Below are positions 1-5,281 of a stretch of DNA of 5,281 bases, piece by piece. The notes under the pieces are model-generated. The model had not been told where the DNA came from. It was given only the letters and a program-made list of their open reading frames with translations, and searched no databases. Source of the stretch: Kiritimatiellia bacterium. GTDB taxonomy: Bacteria > Verrucomicrobiota > Kiritimatiellia > RFP12 > UBA1067. The stretch spans positions 1-5,281 of the forward strand of contig JAGBFY010000283.1 of NCBI GenBank assembly GCA_017936245.1, given 5' to 3'. A program made the position numbers and the translations under genes. The number at the start of each line of letters is the position of its first letter. Within the stretch, counting starts at the first letter, position 1.

Positions 1-1879
1 ATATCGATGCACGTTCGGCTGCAAGCCCAAGAGGATCGCCAGTCATATCGAAACTTCCCAGTTTCATGGGAGTTGTCATGCCTTGAGCCCAATGGGACCA
101 CGCGAAACGGAACAGACCATCCCAATCCTGCTTCGCACCAAGTGCACCCGTGAGGATACCTCCCACCCCTCGAAACATTCCGGGCCCGGAAAAGTTGTAT
201 TCCGATATGGTGAACGGCATGCCGTGGATGCGCGTGCTCGCCGGGCGCTGAACGCCGAGAGAACGCCCTTTGAGCGGATTGGTGTTCGGGCAAGTCGAGG
301 GCAAGCGCCAATCCTGACCAAGGAAACGGGGATGATCAACATAGAAATGGTCGTCCGCATAATCAAACTCCTCCGCACGCACCCTCTCCCCGGATGGATC
401 GTCCGTCCAGAAGTAATTGTTCATGTTCGTAAGCAGCGCCCGGCATTTCATCTCCTCACGCAGGAATCGCGTCACCCGCCTCGCAAAGCGGCGTTCACAT
501 TCGGCCATCTCTTCCTTGCAATAGTCTTTAAGGAGACCGAGTTTGCGGGAAGACCAGTTCACTCCCGCCATATTCCCTTCGTTGACCAATGAAATCAGAG
601 AGAGGGCCGGCTCCTGCGCATAGCTGCGCCCCGTATACTCATTTACATGCCCAAGGAAATTGCGCGCAAACGCTATGAAATTCGAGTAAGCCCCTTCATG
701 CACCTGCACAAGGAACTTGTATTCATTCAACGATGCAATTCCGTCTCGATCCAGTCCTATATCTCGAAACGCTATAGGACCTCTCGTGATGAACAGGTCG
801 GTTGTAAGATAGATGCCGTTTTCAATACAGGCAGCCATGAGCGCATCGAAGCGCCTCATTGCTACGGGATCGAGTTCAACCGTAGAATTGCCGTTTCTGT
901 ATCGCACAATGCTCTTTTCATGGTGATGGATGCGCAATGCGTTGTAGCCCATCTTGCGAATCATGGAGGCGAATTGACGCCCCTTTTCGATCGAAGGCAC
1001 ATTCGCATCGCAGCAGATGTTCACACCATAGAACCTAACAGGCACACCAGGACGTTTCTCGAATTCAAAATGTCCGTTCCGTGATACGAGATATCCATGC
1101 CGCCCAGCTGGCGCATCTGTGCCGCGCATTGCCGAGAAATCAAGTGCGCTGCCCGCCTTCATGTCGAGAGCGGCCTTGAATGGAATCCAATCCTTGCCGG
1201 CCTCAAGACGAACCGGACCTTCTTCGCGGAAGAAGAGCCTCTTCGCCGCGCGAACGTTCATACACAACGAATGCTTCACGCCATCCGGTTTCAGGCACAG
1301 GCTCAGACGGTACCTAACCAGCCCCCAGTCTCGCTCCTTTACCAGAACAACATCCACCGGCTCCGGAAACTCAAGGCTTACAACCTCAACTCCCCTAGCA
1401 TCGGTCAGCCTGCAATTTCTTGTATTCCAAGTTTGCGGCTTCTTGAATGGCGCATCATCCGAAATCCGAGCAGACTCCCCACCACAGGAAAAGATCGCTC
1501 CTTCATATCGAGGCAGGCGAAGATCCACGCACACCTCGAACCTATCGTCCGGTCGCGATGACGTAGAGACAGCCTCCCATACAGCCTTGACTCCACCATC
1601 ATCCAACTGAGAGAAGCTAGCCGTTCCTTTCATGCACGGAACATCGCCCGGCGCACCGGACGAACGGAAATAATAGCTGTGACCGTTCGTTGCAGCGGCA
1701 GTGAACGAATCCTCCATCGCATAGCGAGTCGTCCAGTGATTCGGCTTCAAACATGGCTGGAAAAGAAGATCCGCATCGGGGATTTCAAGAAATCCTGCAT
1801 ACCCACCAAGAACATCGCCCGCAAATGTAGAAATACTGGCAGACGTGCATACAACCATCAGTAGGGAACATAATTTCAT
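1..1879 (-). CDS. Secreted clan GH-A glycoside hydrolase (GH5-like), 3' end outside window
   Basis: This reading frame stays open for 626 codons from the ATG at 1879 to the left edge, so the C-terminus is missing. The start is fixed by a strong GAGGTGA ribosome binding site 5 to 8 bases upstream. Residues 1-20 form a signal peptide (MKLCSLLMVVCTSAS..., likely cut after TFA), so the enzyme acts outside the cytoplasm. Residues about 24-250 look like a beta-rich N-terminal domain, perhaps carbohydrate binding. DAPAGRHGYL (255-264) and RFYGVNICCDAN (from about 282) lead into a TIM barrel. Visible barrel signatures are NALRIHHHE (313-321, with the strand-2 Arg316), LVNEGN with the predicted acid/base Glu434 after Asn433, HFY (511-513), ISEYN with the predicted nucleophile Glu560, and FAWSHW (Trp594, Trp597) on strand 8. 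The 126-residue spacing of the two glutamates suits strands 4 and 7 of a retaining GH-A enzyme. Clan membership is well supported; the exact CAZy family and substrate are not. It follows the 831-residue gene by 18 bases, probably in one operon. Confidence 0.88.
   Translation of the reverse strand, partial: MKLCSLLMVVCTSASISTFAGDVLGGYAGFLEIPDADLLFQPCLKPNHWTTRYAMEDSFTAAATNGHSYYFRSSGAPGDVPCMKGTASFSQLDDGGVKAVWEAVSTSSRPDDRFEVCVDLRLPRYEGAIFSCGGESARISDDAPFKKPQTWNTRNCRLTDARGVEVVSLEFPEPVDVVLVKERDWGLVRYRLSLCLKPDGVKHSLCMNVRAAKRLFFREEGPVRLEAGKDWIPFKAALDMKAGSALDFSAMRGTDAPAGRHGYLVSRNGHFEFEKRPGVPVRFYGVNICCDANVPSIEKGRQFASMIRKMGYNALRIHHHEKSIVRYRNGNSTVELDPVAMRRFDALMAACIENGIYLTTDLFITRGPIAFRDIGLDRDGIASLNEYKFLVQVHEGAYSNFIAFARNFLGHVNEYTGRSYAQEPALSLISLVNEGNMAGVNWSSRKLGLLKDYCKEEMAECERRFARRVTRFLREEMKCRALLTNMNNYFWTDDPSGERVRAEEFDYADDHFYVDHPRFLGQDWRLPSTCPNTNPLKGRSLGVQRPASTRIHGMPFTISEYNFSGPGMFRGVGGILTGALGAKQDWDGLFRFAWSHWAQGMTTPMKLGSFDMTGDPLGLAAERASI
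1820..1879 (-). other. Signal peptide of the glycoside hydrolase
   Basis: Residues 1-20 have a Lys at position 2, a hydrophobic core (LCSLLMVVC) and a small-residue stretch ending STFA before Gly-Asp, which fits signal peptidase I cleavage after Ala20. Cys11 sits in a weak lipobox-like context (MVVC). It lacks the usual small residue before Cys, so a lipoprotein is less likely. Confidence 0.75.
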
Positions 1880-1884
1880 TTCAC

Positions 1885-1891
1885 TCACCTC
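1885..1891 (-). promoter_or_regulatory. Strong ribosome binding site of the glycoside hydrolase
   Basis: Minus-strand GAGGTGA lies 5 bases before the ATG at 1879 (8 bases from the GAGG core) and is preceded by AAA. It decides the start codon. It lies between the stop of the upstream gene (1898-1900) and the new ATG, so the two genes can be translated from one mRNA. Confidence 0.88.
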
Positions 1892-1897
1892 TTTGAA

Positions 1898-4393
1898 TCA
1901 ATTGACAATAAACCTGAGACCTCTAGGAGTACGGACGACATGCAAAGCGCCATCATCGCCAAAGAACACGCGGTAATATCTGGAATCGCACAGAACTCCG
2001 TTCACATATACCGCCCAGTTCTTGATGTTTTCGCCATCAAAGACATTCTCAAACTCTACCGGCAGAACCGTATCTCCCGCCTCAAGTTTACGAGCATTGA
2101 CAGTAAGATGGATCGCTCCATTCACTGAAGGACGGAAGTTGGCTATCGTTCCACCTACGGACTGCGCCGTAAGATCGACTGCCAGCCCGCGTATCGTCGC
2201 TGAGCTGGACACCGGCAGTTCAAGTCTGCCGCCTCCAACGACTTCAACAACCGCTTCCGACGGAACGAGATGTCGGTCAATCCCCTGAGTAAAACCGATT
2301 GGTCTTGAATTGTTGCAGTAAGCACGGGCAGAGGGCAGAAGCAACGCGGCGGCATCGGCTTTGCGCTCATCGACAAGGAACCATGTCACTCCATCGCGAC
2401 TGGCCTCGACCTGCCAGGAGTATGGAACAAGATTCTCATTGCCACGTCCGGTGATAGCAATGTTGTAGGCGGCGACCGGCGGCGCACTGTCCAACAAGCG
2501 CATCGTATATGAAATCAACTGCTTGGGGTTTGAAGGATCGTTTTTGGCACTATCAAAGAAACTCCATCCGGACATCTTCGTCGTTAACGTTTCATCAAAC
2601 ATCCTCTCATCACCGCAACCGGTGTTATACGACCCGTTCCATTCCGAGGAACGGGTAAAGGATCCTGCAGGAAGAAGTGGTTCGGCATACTTTCTGCCCA
2701 TATTAGCCAGATTGCAGTTTACGCGATTTCCGGTAATATCGTATAGGGCTAGCTCTGCAATCTCGCGAGTTCCTCCATCGCCATCCGTTCCAAAGGACGT
2801 TACGGAAAAGCGGAAATACTTGGCGTTGACATCTCCAAGAGGCGGATTATCATTCTCCGACACAAGAGAGAGCGGTTCGCCTCCGTTGCACCAGGATGAA
2901 GCGGTTGACGGCATGATCTGGGAAACCGCAGAAGAATTGCGGTCGTCAAGCACCACCCAGCCGATGGACTCCTCGTTTGTGGCAACATTGCCTCCGTACA
3001 GCGTCCAGGATTTTGGATTGCGTTCCTGCTCAACCGCCGACGATGCGATATTATAGGAGAGCAACGGCAGATCCGTTGCAGCCGGCAGTTTCATATAGAA
3101 CTTCAGCTGCGCCCAAAAAGCGCTACTGCTCTGCACCCAACCGTTCCAGTCGCTAGTTAAGAGGCCGTCAAATAGATCTGTATGCTTACTGTAAAGAGTG
3201 TGTTGACCTTTATTCAGGCACATCACAGTACCGGGACCGAGCCCGACGAGCGCATCGTCTCCTTCCACCGAAGCAAGATTGAGATTTACTCGCTGTTCCA
3301 ACGCATCATACAGCGCTATTTCGGAAACTCTCAGATAGTTTCCCTTCTCCTTAAACGACAACCTATAATATTCGTATCTGGCAGGCACATGCAAAGGAGC
3401 GAACGCCAGTGTGCCGCCGGAAACGCGGATACGTCCGAAAAACGCACTATTGACACCACTTACGCGCAGTGTACCGCCGCCAGTCTTCTCAAACACGCCG
3501 GAACCCGAAAGTCCGCCGCCGACAAAACGTTCCGTATTACCCGACTGCACATCAAGCGTCGCGGTGGCGTCCGGAGTAATGTTGACCGAACCGCCATGCG
3601 AAGCCGTGCGCCCAAGTTTCATGTCCGCAACAACATTCAGAGTGCCACCGCGCTTCACATGTACATTTTCAACATCTGGTTTGGAGAGGATGCTGAGTCC
3701 ACCGTTATACCAGAATTCCTCATCTGCCGGACGCATAGATTCGAATTCCGCAACATTAACATCGTCAAGAACATGCCAATTTTCCCCGTCCAGACTACCC
3801 TCAAGCCTCCATGATATCGGCATCGCCTTCATCTTTGGCACCCGAGCTAGATTGTACGACGCAACAGGCGCAGTGCCTTCGGCAACACGCATGCAGATGT
3901 AACCCCACGACCATTGATGCGATTCAGGTTCATTGGGATTGGCCCAGACACCTTCGTGGCTTGATCCGATTTCTGTTTTTTCATCGCCATCGAAGATCGC
4001 GCCAAGTCCATTCGTGCCACCTGTCTTCATGCTCCCGATGCGTCCATGCATTAGGCACGAGCCGTACGGCATGCCCTTTACGGCAGATGCTATGGACTCT
4101 GCGGTGCTAGACGGATTTGGCATTTCCTCAAGCCCGGCATTCAACCGATTGCCTGATGCATCGTAAAGGGCAAGCTCGGAAACGCGCATCCACTTCGTGC
4201 TGCCATTCGCAGTACTGCCATCACCCTCCCACTCGACACCTTCATCCAATCTTCTCACGGCGAACCTGTACCACGAATAGGCTCGCGGCAGACTTAACAC
4301 ACAACCAGATTCAACCGTCGTGGTGCGCACTTCTGCAGCAAACGCAGAGGCAACCGACATAATTGCCGAAAAGAACATTGTTCGACTTGCCAT
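1898..4393 (-). CDS. Exported multidomain discoidin-like/beta-strand-repeat protein (831 aa)
   Basis: The start at 4393 is chosen because AAAGGA lies 7 bases upstream and the first 20 residues (MASRTMFFSAIMSVASAFAA) form a clear signal peptide. The mature protein has three diverged copies of a beta-sandwich unit of roughly 170-200 residues, at about 38-235, 339-511 and 523-702. Each opens with an aromatic-rich strand (YSWYRF, YEYYRL, AKYFRF), then SELALYD-like and NRLNAGL/QRVNLNL/NRVNCNL motifs, an FDG/FDE segment, an ASYNLA/LSYNIA/AAYNIA strand and a SW...DG..W..LD ending. This resembles discoidin (F5/8 type C) domains, which commonly bind glycans. Residues 295-331 (LSGSGVFEKTGGGTLRVSG to VSGGTLAF) match the autotransporter-associated beta-strand motif. 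Residues 703-831 are another beta-rich tail. There is no LPXTG motif, PEP-CTERM tail or outer-membrane barrel, so its anchoring is unclear. A role in surface or substrate binding beside the downstream hydrolase is inferred. No catalytic motif is seen. Confidence 0.87.
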   Translation of the reverse strand: MASRTMFFSAIMSVASAFAAEVRTTTVESGCVLSLPRAYSWYRFAVRRLDEGVEWEGDGSTANGSTKWMRVSELALYDASGNRLNAGLEEMPNPSSTAESIASAVKGMPYGSCLMHGRIGSMKTGGTNGLGAIFDGDEKTEIGSSHEGVWANPNEPESHQWSWGYICMRVAEGTAPVASYNLARVPKMKAMPISWRLEGSLDGENWHVLDDVNVAEFESMRPADEEFWYNGGLSILSKPDVENVHVKRGGTLNVVADMKLGRTASHGGSVNITPDATATLDVQSGNTERFVGGGLSGSGVFEKTGGGTLRVSGVNSAFFGRIRVSGGTLAFAPLHVPARYEYYRLSFKEKGNYLRVSEIALYDALEQRVNLNLASVEGDDALVGLGPGTVMCLNKGQHTLYSKHTDLFDGLLTSDWNGWVQSSSAFWAQLKFYMKLPAATDLPLLSYNIASSAVEQERNPKSWTLYGGNVATNEESIGWVVLDDRNSSAVSQIMPSTASSWCNGGEPLSLVSENDNPPLGDVNAKYFRFSVTSFGTDGDGGTREIAELALYDITGNRVNCNLANMGRKYAEPLLPAGSFTRSSEWNGSYNTGCGDERMFDETLTTKMSGWSFFDSAKNDPSNPKQLISYTMRLLDSAPPVAAYNIAITGRGNENLVPYSWQVEASRDGVTWFLVDERKADAAALLLPSARAYCNNSRPIGFTQGIDRHLVPSEAVVEVVGGGRLELPVSSSATIRGLAVDLTAQSVGGTIANFRPSVNGAIHLTVNARKLEAGDTVLPVEFENVFDGENIKNWAVYVNGVLCDSRYYRVFFGDDGALHVVRTPRGLRFIVN
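2288..2827 (-). repeat. Discoidin-like unit 3 (protein-level repeat)
   Basis: Residues about 523-702. Key segments are AKYFRFSV (524-531), REIAELALYD (543-552), GNRVNCNLA (555-563), MFDETLTTKMSGW (598-610), AAYNIA (641-646), SWQVEASRDGVTWFLVDE (659-676) and YCNNSRPIGF (692-701). It follows unit 2 almost directly, with no beta-strand motif between them. Confidence 0.76.
2861..3379 (-). repeat. Discoidin-like unit 2 (protein-level repeat)
   Basis: Residues about 339-511. Key segments are YEYYRLSF (340-347), LRVSEIALYD (354-363), QRVNLNLA (367-374), LFDGLLTSDWNGW (407-419), LSYNIA (445-450), SWTLYGG (462-468), GWVVLDD (478-484) and WCNGG (501-505). The order of motifs is the same as in units 1 and 3. 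Confidence 0.76.
3401..3511 (-). other. Autotransporter-associated beta-strand motif
   Basis: Residues 295-331 read as LSGSGVFEKTGGGTLRVSG, a short linker, then RIRVSGGTLAF. The G-S-G, K-x-G-x-G-T-L and G-G-T-L spacing is typical of the passenger-associated strand motif (PATR type). The stretch before it (about 241-294), with GGTLNVVADMKLG and SVNITPDATATLDV, probably forms further rungs of the same beta-helix-like section. It separates discoidin-like units 1 and 2. Confidence 0.82.
3689..4282 (-). repeat. Discoidin-like unit 1 (protein-level repeat)
   Basis: Residues about 38-235 of the 831-residue protein. Key segments are YSWYRF (39-44), MRVSELALYD (69-78), GNRLNAGL (81-88), IFDGDEKT (133-140), ASYNLA (178-183), SWRLEGSLDGENWHVLDD (194-211) and a closing WYNGG (228-232). 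It is the longest copy because of an insertion at about 89-130. The copies are diverged at DNA level, so this is old duplication rather than a recent tandem repeat. Confidence 0.75.
4334..4393 (-). other. Signal peptide of the 831-residue protein
   Basis: Residues 1-20 show Arg4 followed by a hydrophobic core (MFFSAIMSVASAF) and a cleavage region SAFAA before Glu-Val, fitting signal peptidase I at Ala19 or Ala20. This is a main reason for preferring the ATG at 4393 over in-frame starts further upstream. Confidence 0.85.
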
Positions 4394-4400
4394 TGTGTAA

Positions 4401-4406
4401 TCCTTT
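4401..4406 (-). promoter_or_regulatory. Ribosome binding site of the 831-residue protein
   Basis: Minus-strand AAAGGA ends 7 bases before the ATG at 4393. No comparable site precedes the in-frame ATG at 4603, so this site decides the start. Confidence 0.75.
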
Positions 4407-4457
4407 CTCGCCAGCGAAAGACCAAACAGACAATCCATCCAGTCCCGCCAATTGAGA

Positions 4458-4485
4458 AAGATACCAAAATGATTTTTTTTTTCAA
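4458..4485 (-). promoter_or_regulatory. Candidate sigma-70-type promoter for the two-gene operon
   Basis: On the minus strand a TTGAAA -35-like box (4485-4480) is followed by a 16-base spacer and a TATCTT -10-like box (4463-4458). This gives 5 of 6 and 4 of 6 matches to the E. coli consensus. Transcription would start near 4450, leaving a leader of about 57 bases before the ATG at 4393. It lies in the most AT-rich stretch of the window and after the terminator-like hairpins. Promoter consensus in this lineage may differ, so this is a sequence-only prediction. Confidence 0.5.
4473..4482 (-). repeat. Homopolymer run of ten A inside the candidate promoter
   Basis: Ten consecutive T on the plus strand (A on the minus strand) overlap the end of the -35-like box and fill the first part of the -35/-10 spacer. 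Runs of this length are prone to slipped-strand length change, which here would alter promoter spacing. Confidence 0.9.
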
Positions 4486-4547
4486 GAAAATTCGACTGAA
4501 AAATCAGGCAAGCACTTAGTTGATCTTTGAAATCCTTAAAAGCTATA

Positions 4548-4584
4548 CGAAGAAACGGGCAAGGAAGCATCTCCCCCCTGCCCG
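4548..4584 (-). terminator. Strong rho-independent-like terminator after the AAA-ATPase-like gene
   Basis: On the minus strand, arms CGGGCAGGGGG and TTCCTTGCCCG (4584-4556) can pair over 11 positions, including three G-T pairs, around a 7-base loop. The 3' side continues TTTCTTCGT, a modest U-rich tail. It starts 62 bases past the stop codon at 4647 and before the candidate promoter, as expected for the end of one transcription unit. Confidence 0.62.
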
Positions 4585-4605
4585 ATTGTTCAGAATATCT
4601 CAAGC

Positions 4606-4623
4606 AAAAAGGCGGCGACCTTT
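4606..4623 (-). terminator. Weak hairpin with T-run just after the AAA-ATPase-like gene
   Basis: On the minus strand AAAGG (4623-4619), a six-base loop TCGCCG and CCTTT (4612-4608) can form a 5-bp stem that runs into a T-tract of five (4610-4606). It begins 23 bases after the stop. The stem is short and shares bases with the T-tract, so it may be only an accessory signal to the stronger hairpin downstream. Confidence 0.35.
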
Positions 4624-4646
4624 AGTCCTCCACCTTATCGCTTAGG

Positions 4647-5281
4647 TTACAACTCAACCGCTACGAACTTCTCCACTCCAAAATCCACCAGTTTGCGGGT
4701 CTTGGAATCGAAGGAAAGACCTATGAGCCACACAGGGCGCGTTTCGGCACGATAAGGCTCAGTATACCCCTTCTCATGAATCTGCCTGAACGCCTTGTCA
4801 ACTGGCTCGTCGACCTTGAGCTCAAAAATGCAGACCATCGCCGGATGCTTCGCTATTATGTCCGCCCGTCCATTGGTCTGCACAGCCTCCATCGTGAAAT
4901 CGAAGCCACAGCTTGCTAGCAAGAACGAAAGACAACGCCCGTATGAATTTTCATGAACGCGCTTCTCCTTAGGACCATACGCCATCGCGGCATAAAGCGA
5001 CGTTAACCCATCGAAAAAATAATCCCAATTCTCGGAAAGCAACATCCCGCCAAGCGACGATGCCCACTGAGTAGACTTATTTGCCGACACTCCCGTCAAC
5101 AGAACCGACAAATCCCTGCGAACCTCTTCATCAGGAACGCCAAGCGTATAAAGCCCTGTAAGAGGACTATAATCACGAATCGTCAAATATCCCGATTGGA
5201 AAAGCATAGCTATCGGACGCAAATCACGAAGTTCGGCAACATCAAACTCCGCATCGGATACTCCTCTCGTCCTTTCAGGAT
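4647..5281 (-). CDS. AAA-ATPase-like protein with PD-(D/E)XK nuclease-type C-terminus (5' end outside window)
   Basis: The frame is open from the right edge to the TAA at 4647-4649, giving the last 210 residues. The N-terminal part with the nucleotide-binding motifs is outside the window; family members are usually more than 500 residues. The fragment begins PERTRGVSDAEFDV and continues ELRDLRPIAMLFQSGYLTI, the conserved end of the AAA-ATPase-like region (PF09820 type). The C-terminal part matches the PDDEXK_9/DUF1703 type (PF08011). Its predicted nuclease core is visible: Asp in GRADII (codon 4862-4860), then Glu and Lys in FELKV (codons 4823-4821 and 4817-4815), followed by a Gln in FRQIHEKGY. 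The family is common and often multi-copy in gut bacteria, and its biological role is not established. A TTG at 5222 is not taken as the start, because family-like sequence continues upstream. It appears complete at its 3' end and separate from the operon downstream. Confidence 0.86.
   Translation of the reverse strand, partial: PERTRGVSDAEFDVAELRDLRPIAMLFQSGYLTIRDYSPLTGLYTLGVPDEEVRRDLSVLLTGVSANKSTQWASSLGGMLLSENWDYFFDGLTSLYAAMAYGPKEKRVHENSYGRCLSFLLASCGFDFTMEAVQTNGRADIIAKHPAMVCIFELKVDEPVDKAFRQIHEKGYTEPYRAETRPVWLIGLSFDSKTRKLVDFGVEKFVAVEL

Larger units (their letters stand above)
4394..4646. other. Intergenic region with terminators and promoter
   Basis: These 253 bases are the only sizeable non-coding stretch. 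On the minus strand they hold, in order, the weak hairpin, the strong GC-rich hairpin with a U-rich tail, the AT-rich candidate promoter with its A-run, and the leader and ribosome binding site of the 831-residue gene. I see no RNA gene, known riboswitch or transcription-factor palindrome. The frame of the downstream gene stays open back to 4603, but that extension reads through the terminator and promoter and is not regarded as coding. Confidence 0.75.

Noticed and set aside
76..378. Minus-strand 100-codon frame at 76-378
   Set aside because: It overlaps the hydrolase in another frame, across the region encoding HFY, ISEYN and FAWSHW, so it is a shadow.
83..1610. Several plus-strand open frames of 145-169 codons (for example 83-592, 647-1084, 1119-1610)
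   Set aside because: They lie opposite the hydrolase frame, which has clear GH-A motifs along the same stretch. Their translations show no recognisable domain.
1847..1879. Lipoprotein lipobox at Cys11 of the hydrolase
   Set aside because: MVVC lacks the small residue normally found just before the lipid-bearing Cys, and a signal peptidase I site after TFA is more convincing.
2523..3814. Plus-strand open frames at 2523-3056 and 3182-3814
   Set aside because: They are antisense to the discoidin-like repeat protein and look low-complexity, with no family features or convincing ribosome binding sites.
4394..4603. N-terminal extension of the 831-residue protein to an in-frame ATG at 4603 (901 residues)
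   Set aside because: The added 70 residues read through the terminator hairpin and promoter, lack a good ribosome binding site and would bury the signal peptide internally. The ATG at 4393 has AAAGGA at good spacing and a proper signal peptide.
5220..5222. TTG as the start codon of the AAA-ATPase-like gene
   Set aside because: The same frame continues open to the right edge and the upstream residues (DAEFDVAELRDL) fit the family, so this is an internal leucine codon of a gene cut by the window edge.

Overview
This 5281-base window carries three protein-coding genes, all on the minus strand and so read from right to left. Two of them run off the window edges. The genes and one short intergenic space fill it completely. 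I see no rRNA, tRNA, CRISPR array, insertion sequence or phage gene. The mix points to a free-living or gut-associated member of the PVC group, most plausibly Kiritimatiellota, Lentisphaerae or Verrucomicrobia. The clues are a secreted clan GH-A glycoside hydrolase, a large exported protein with an autotransporter-associated beta-strand motif, and an AAA-ATPase-like/PD-(D/E)XK protein. The taxonomic call is an inference from family content only.

Layout, in the direction of transcription. (1) 5281 to 4647 is the C-terminal 210 residues of an AAA-ATPase-like protein with a PD-(D/E)XK nuclease-type end; its N-terminal part lies outside the window. (2) 4646 to 4394 is a 253-base spacer. It holds one weak and one strong terminator-like hairpin for the preceding gene, then an AT-rich candidate promoter whose -35/-10 spacer contains most of a run of ten A residues. 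(3) 4393 to 1898 is an 831-residue exported protein with three diverged copies of a discoidin-like (F5/8 type C-like) beta-sandwich unit and one autotransporter-associated beta-strand motif between copies 1 and 2. (4) Only 18 bases later, at 1879, a second exported protein starts. It stays open for 626 codons to the left edge and is a clan GH-A glycoside hydrolase with both catalytic glutamates in place.

Genes 3 and 4 look like a two-gene operon: a short gap, a strong ribosome binding site for the second gene, and signal peptides on both products. A reasonable inference is that the 831-residue protein binds glycans or the cell surface and the hydrolase cuts the same or a related substrate outside the cytoplasm. 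The substrate cannot be read from the sequence. The AAA-ATPase-like gene is probably a separate transcription unit.
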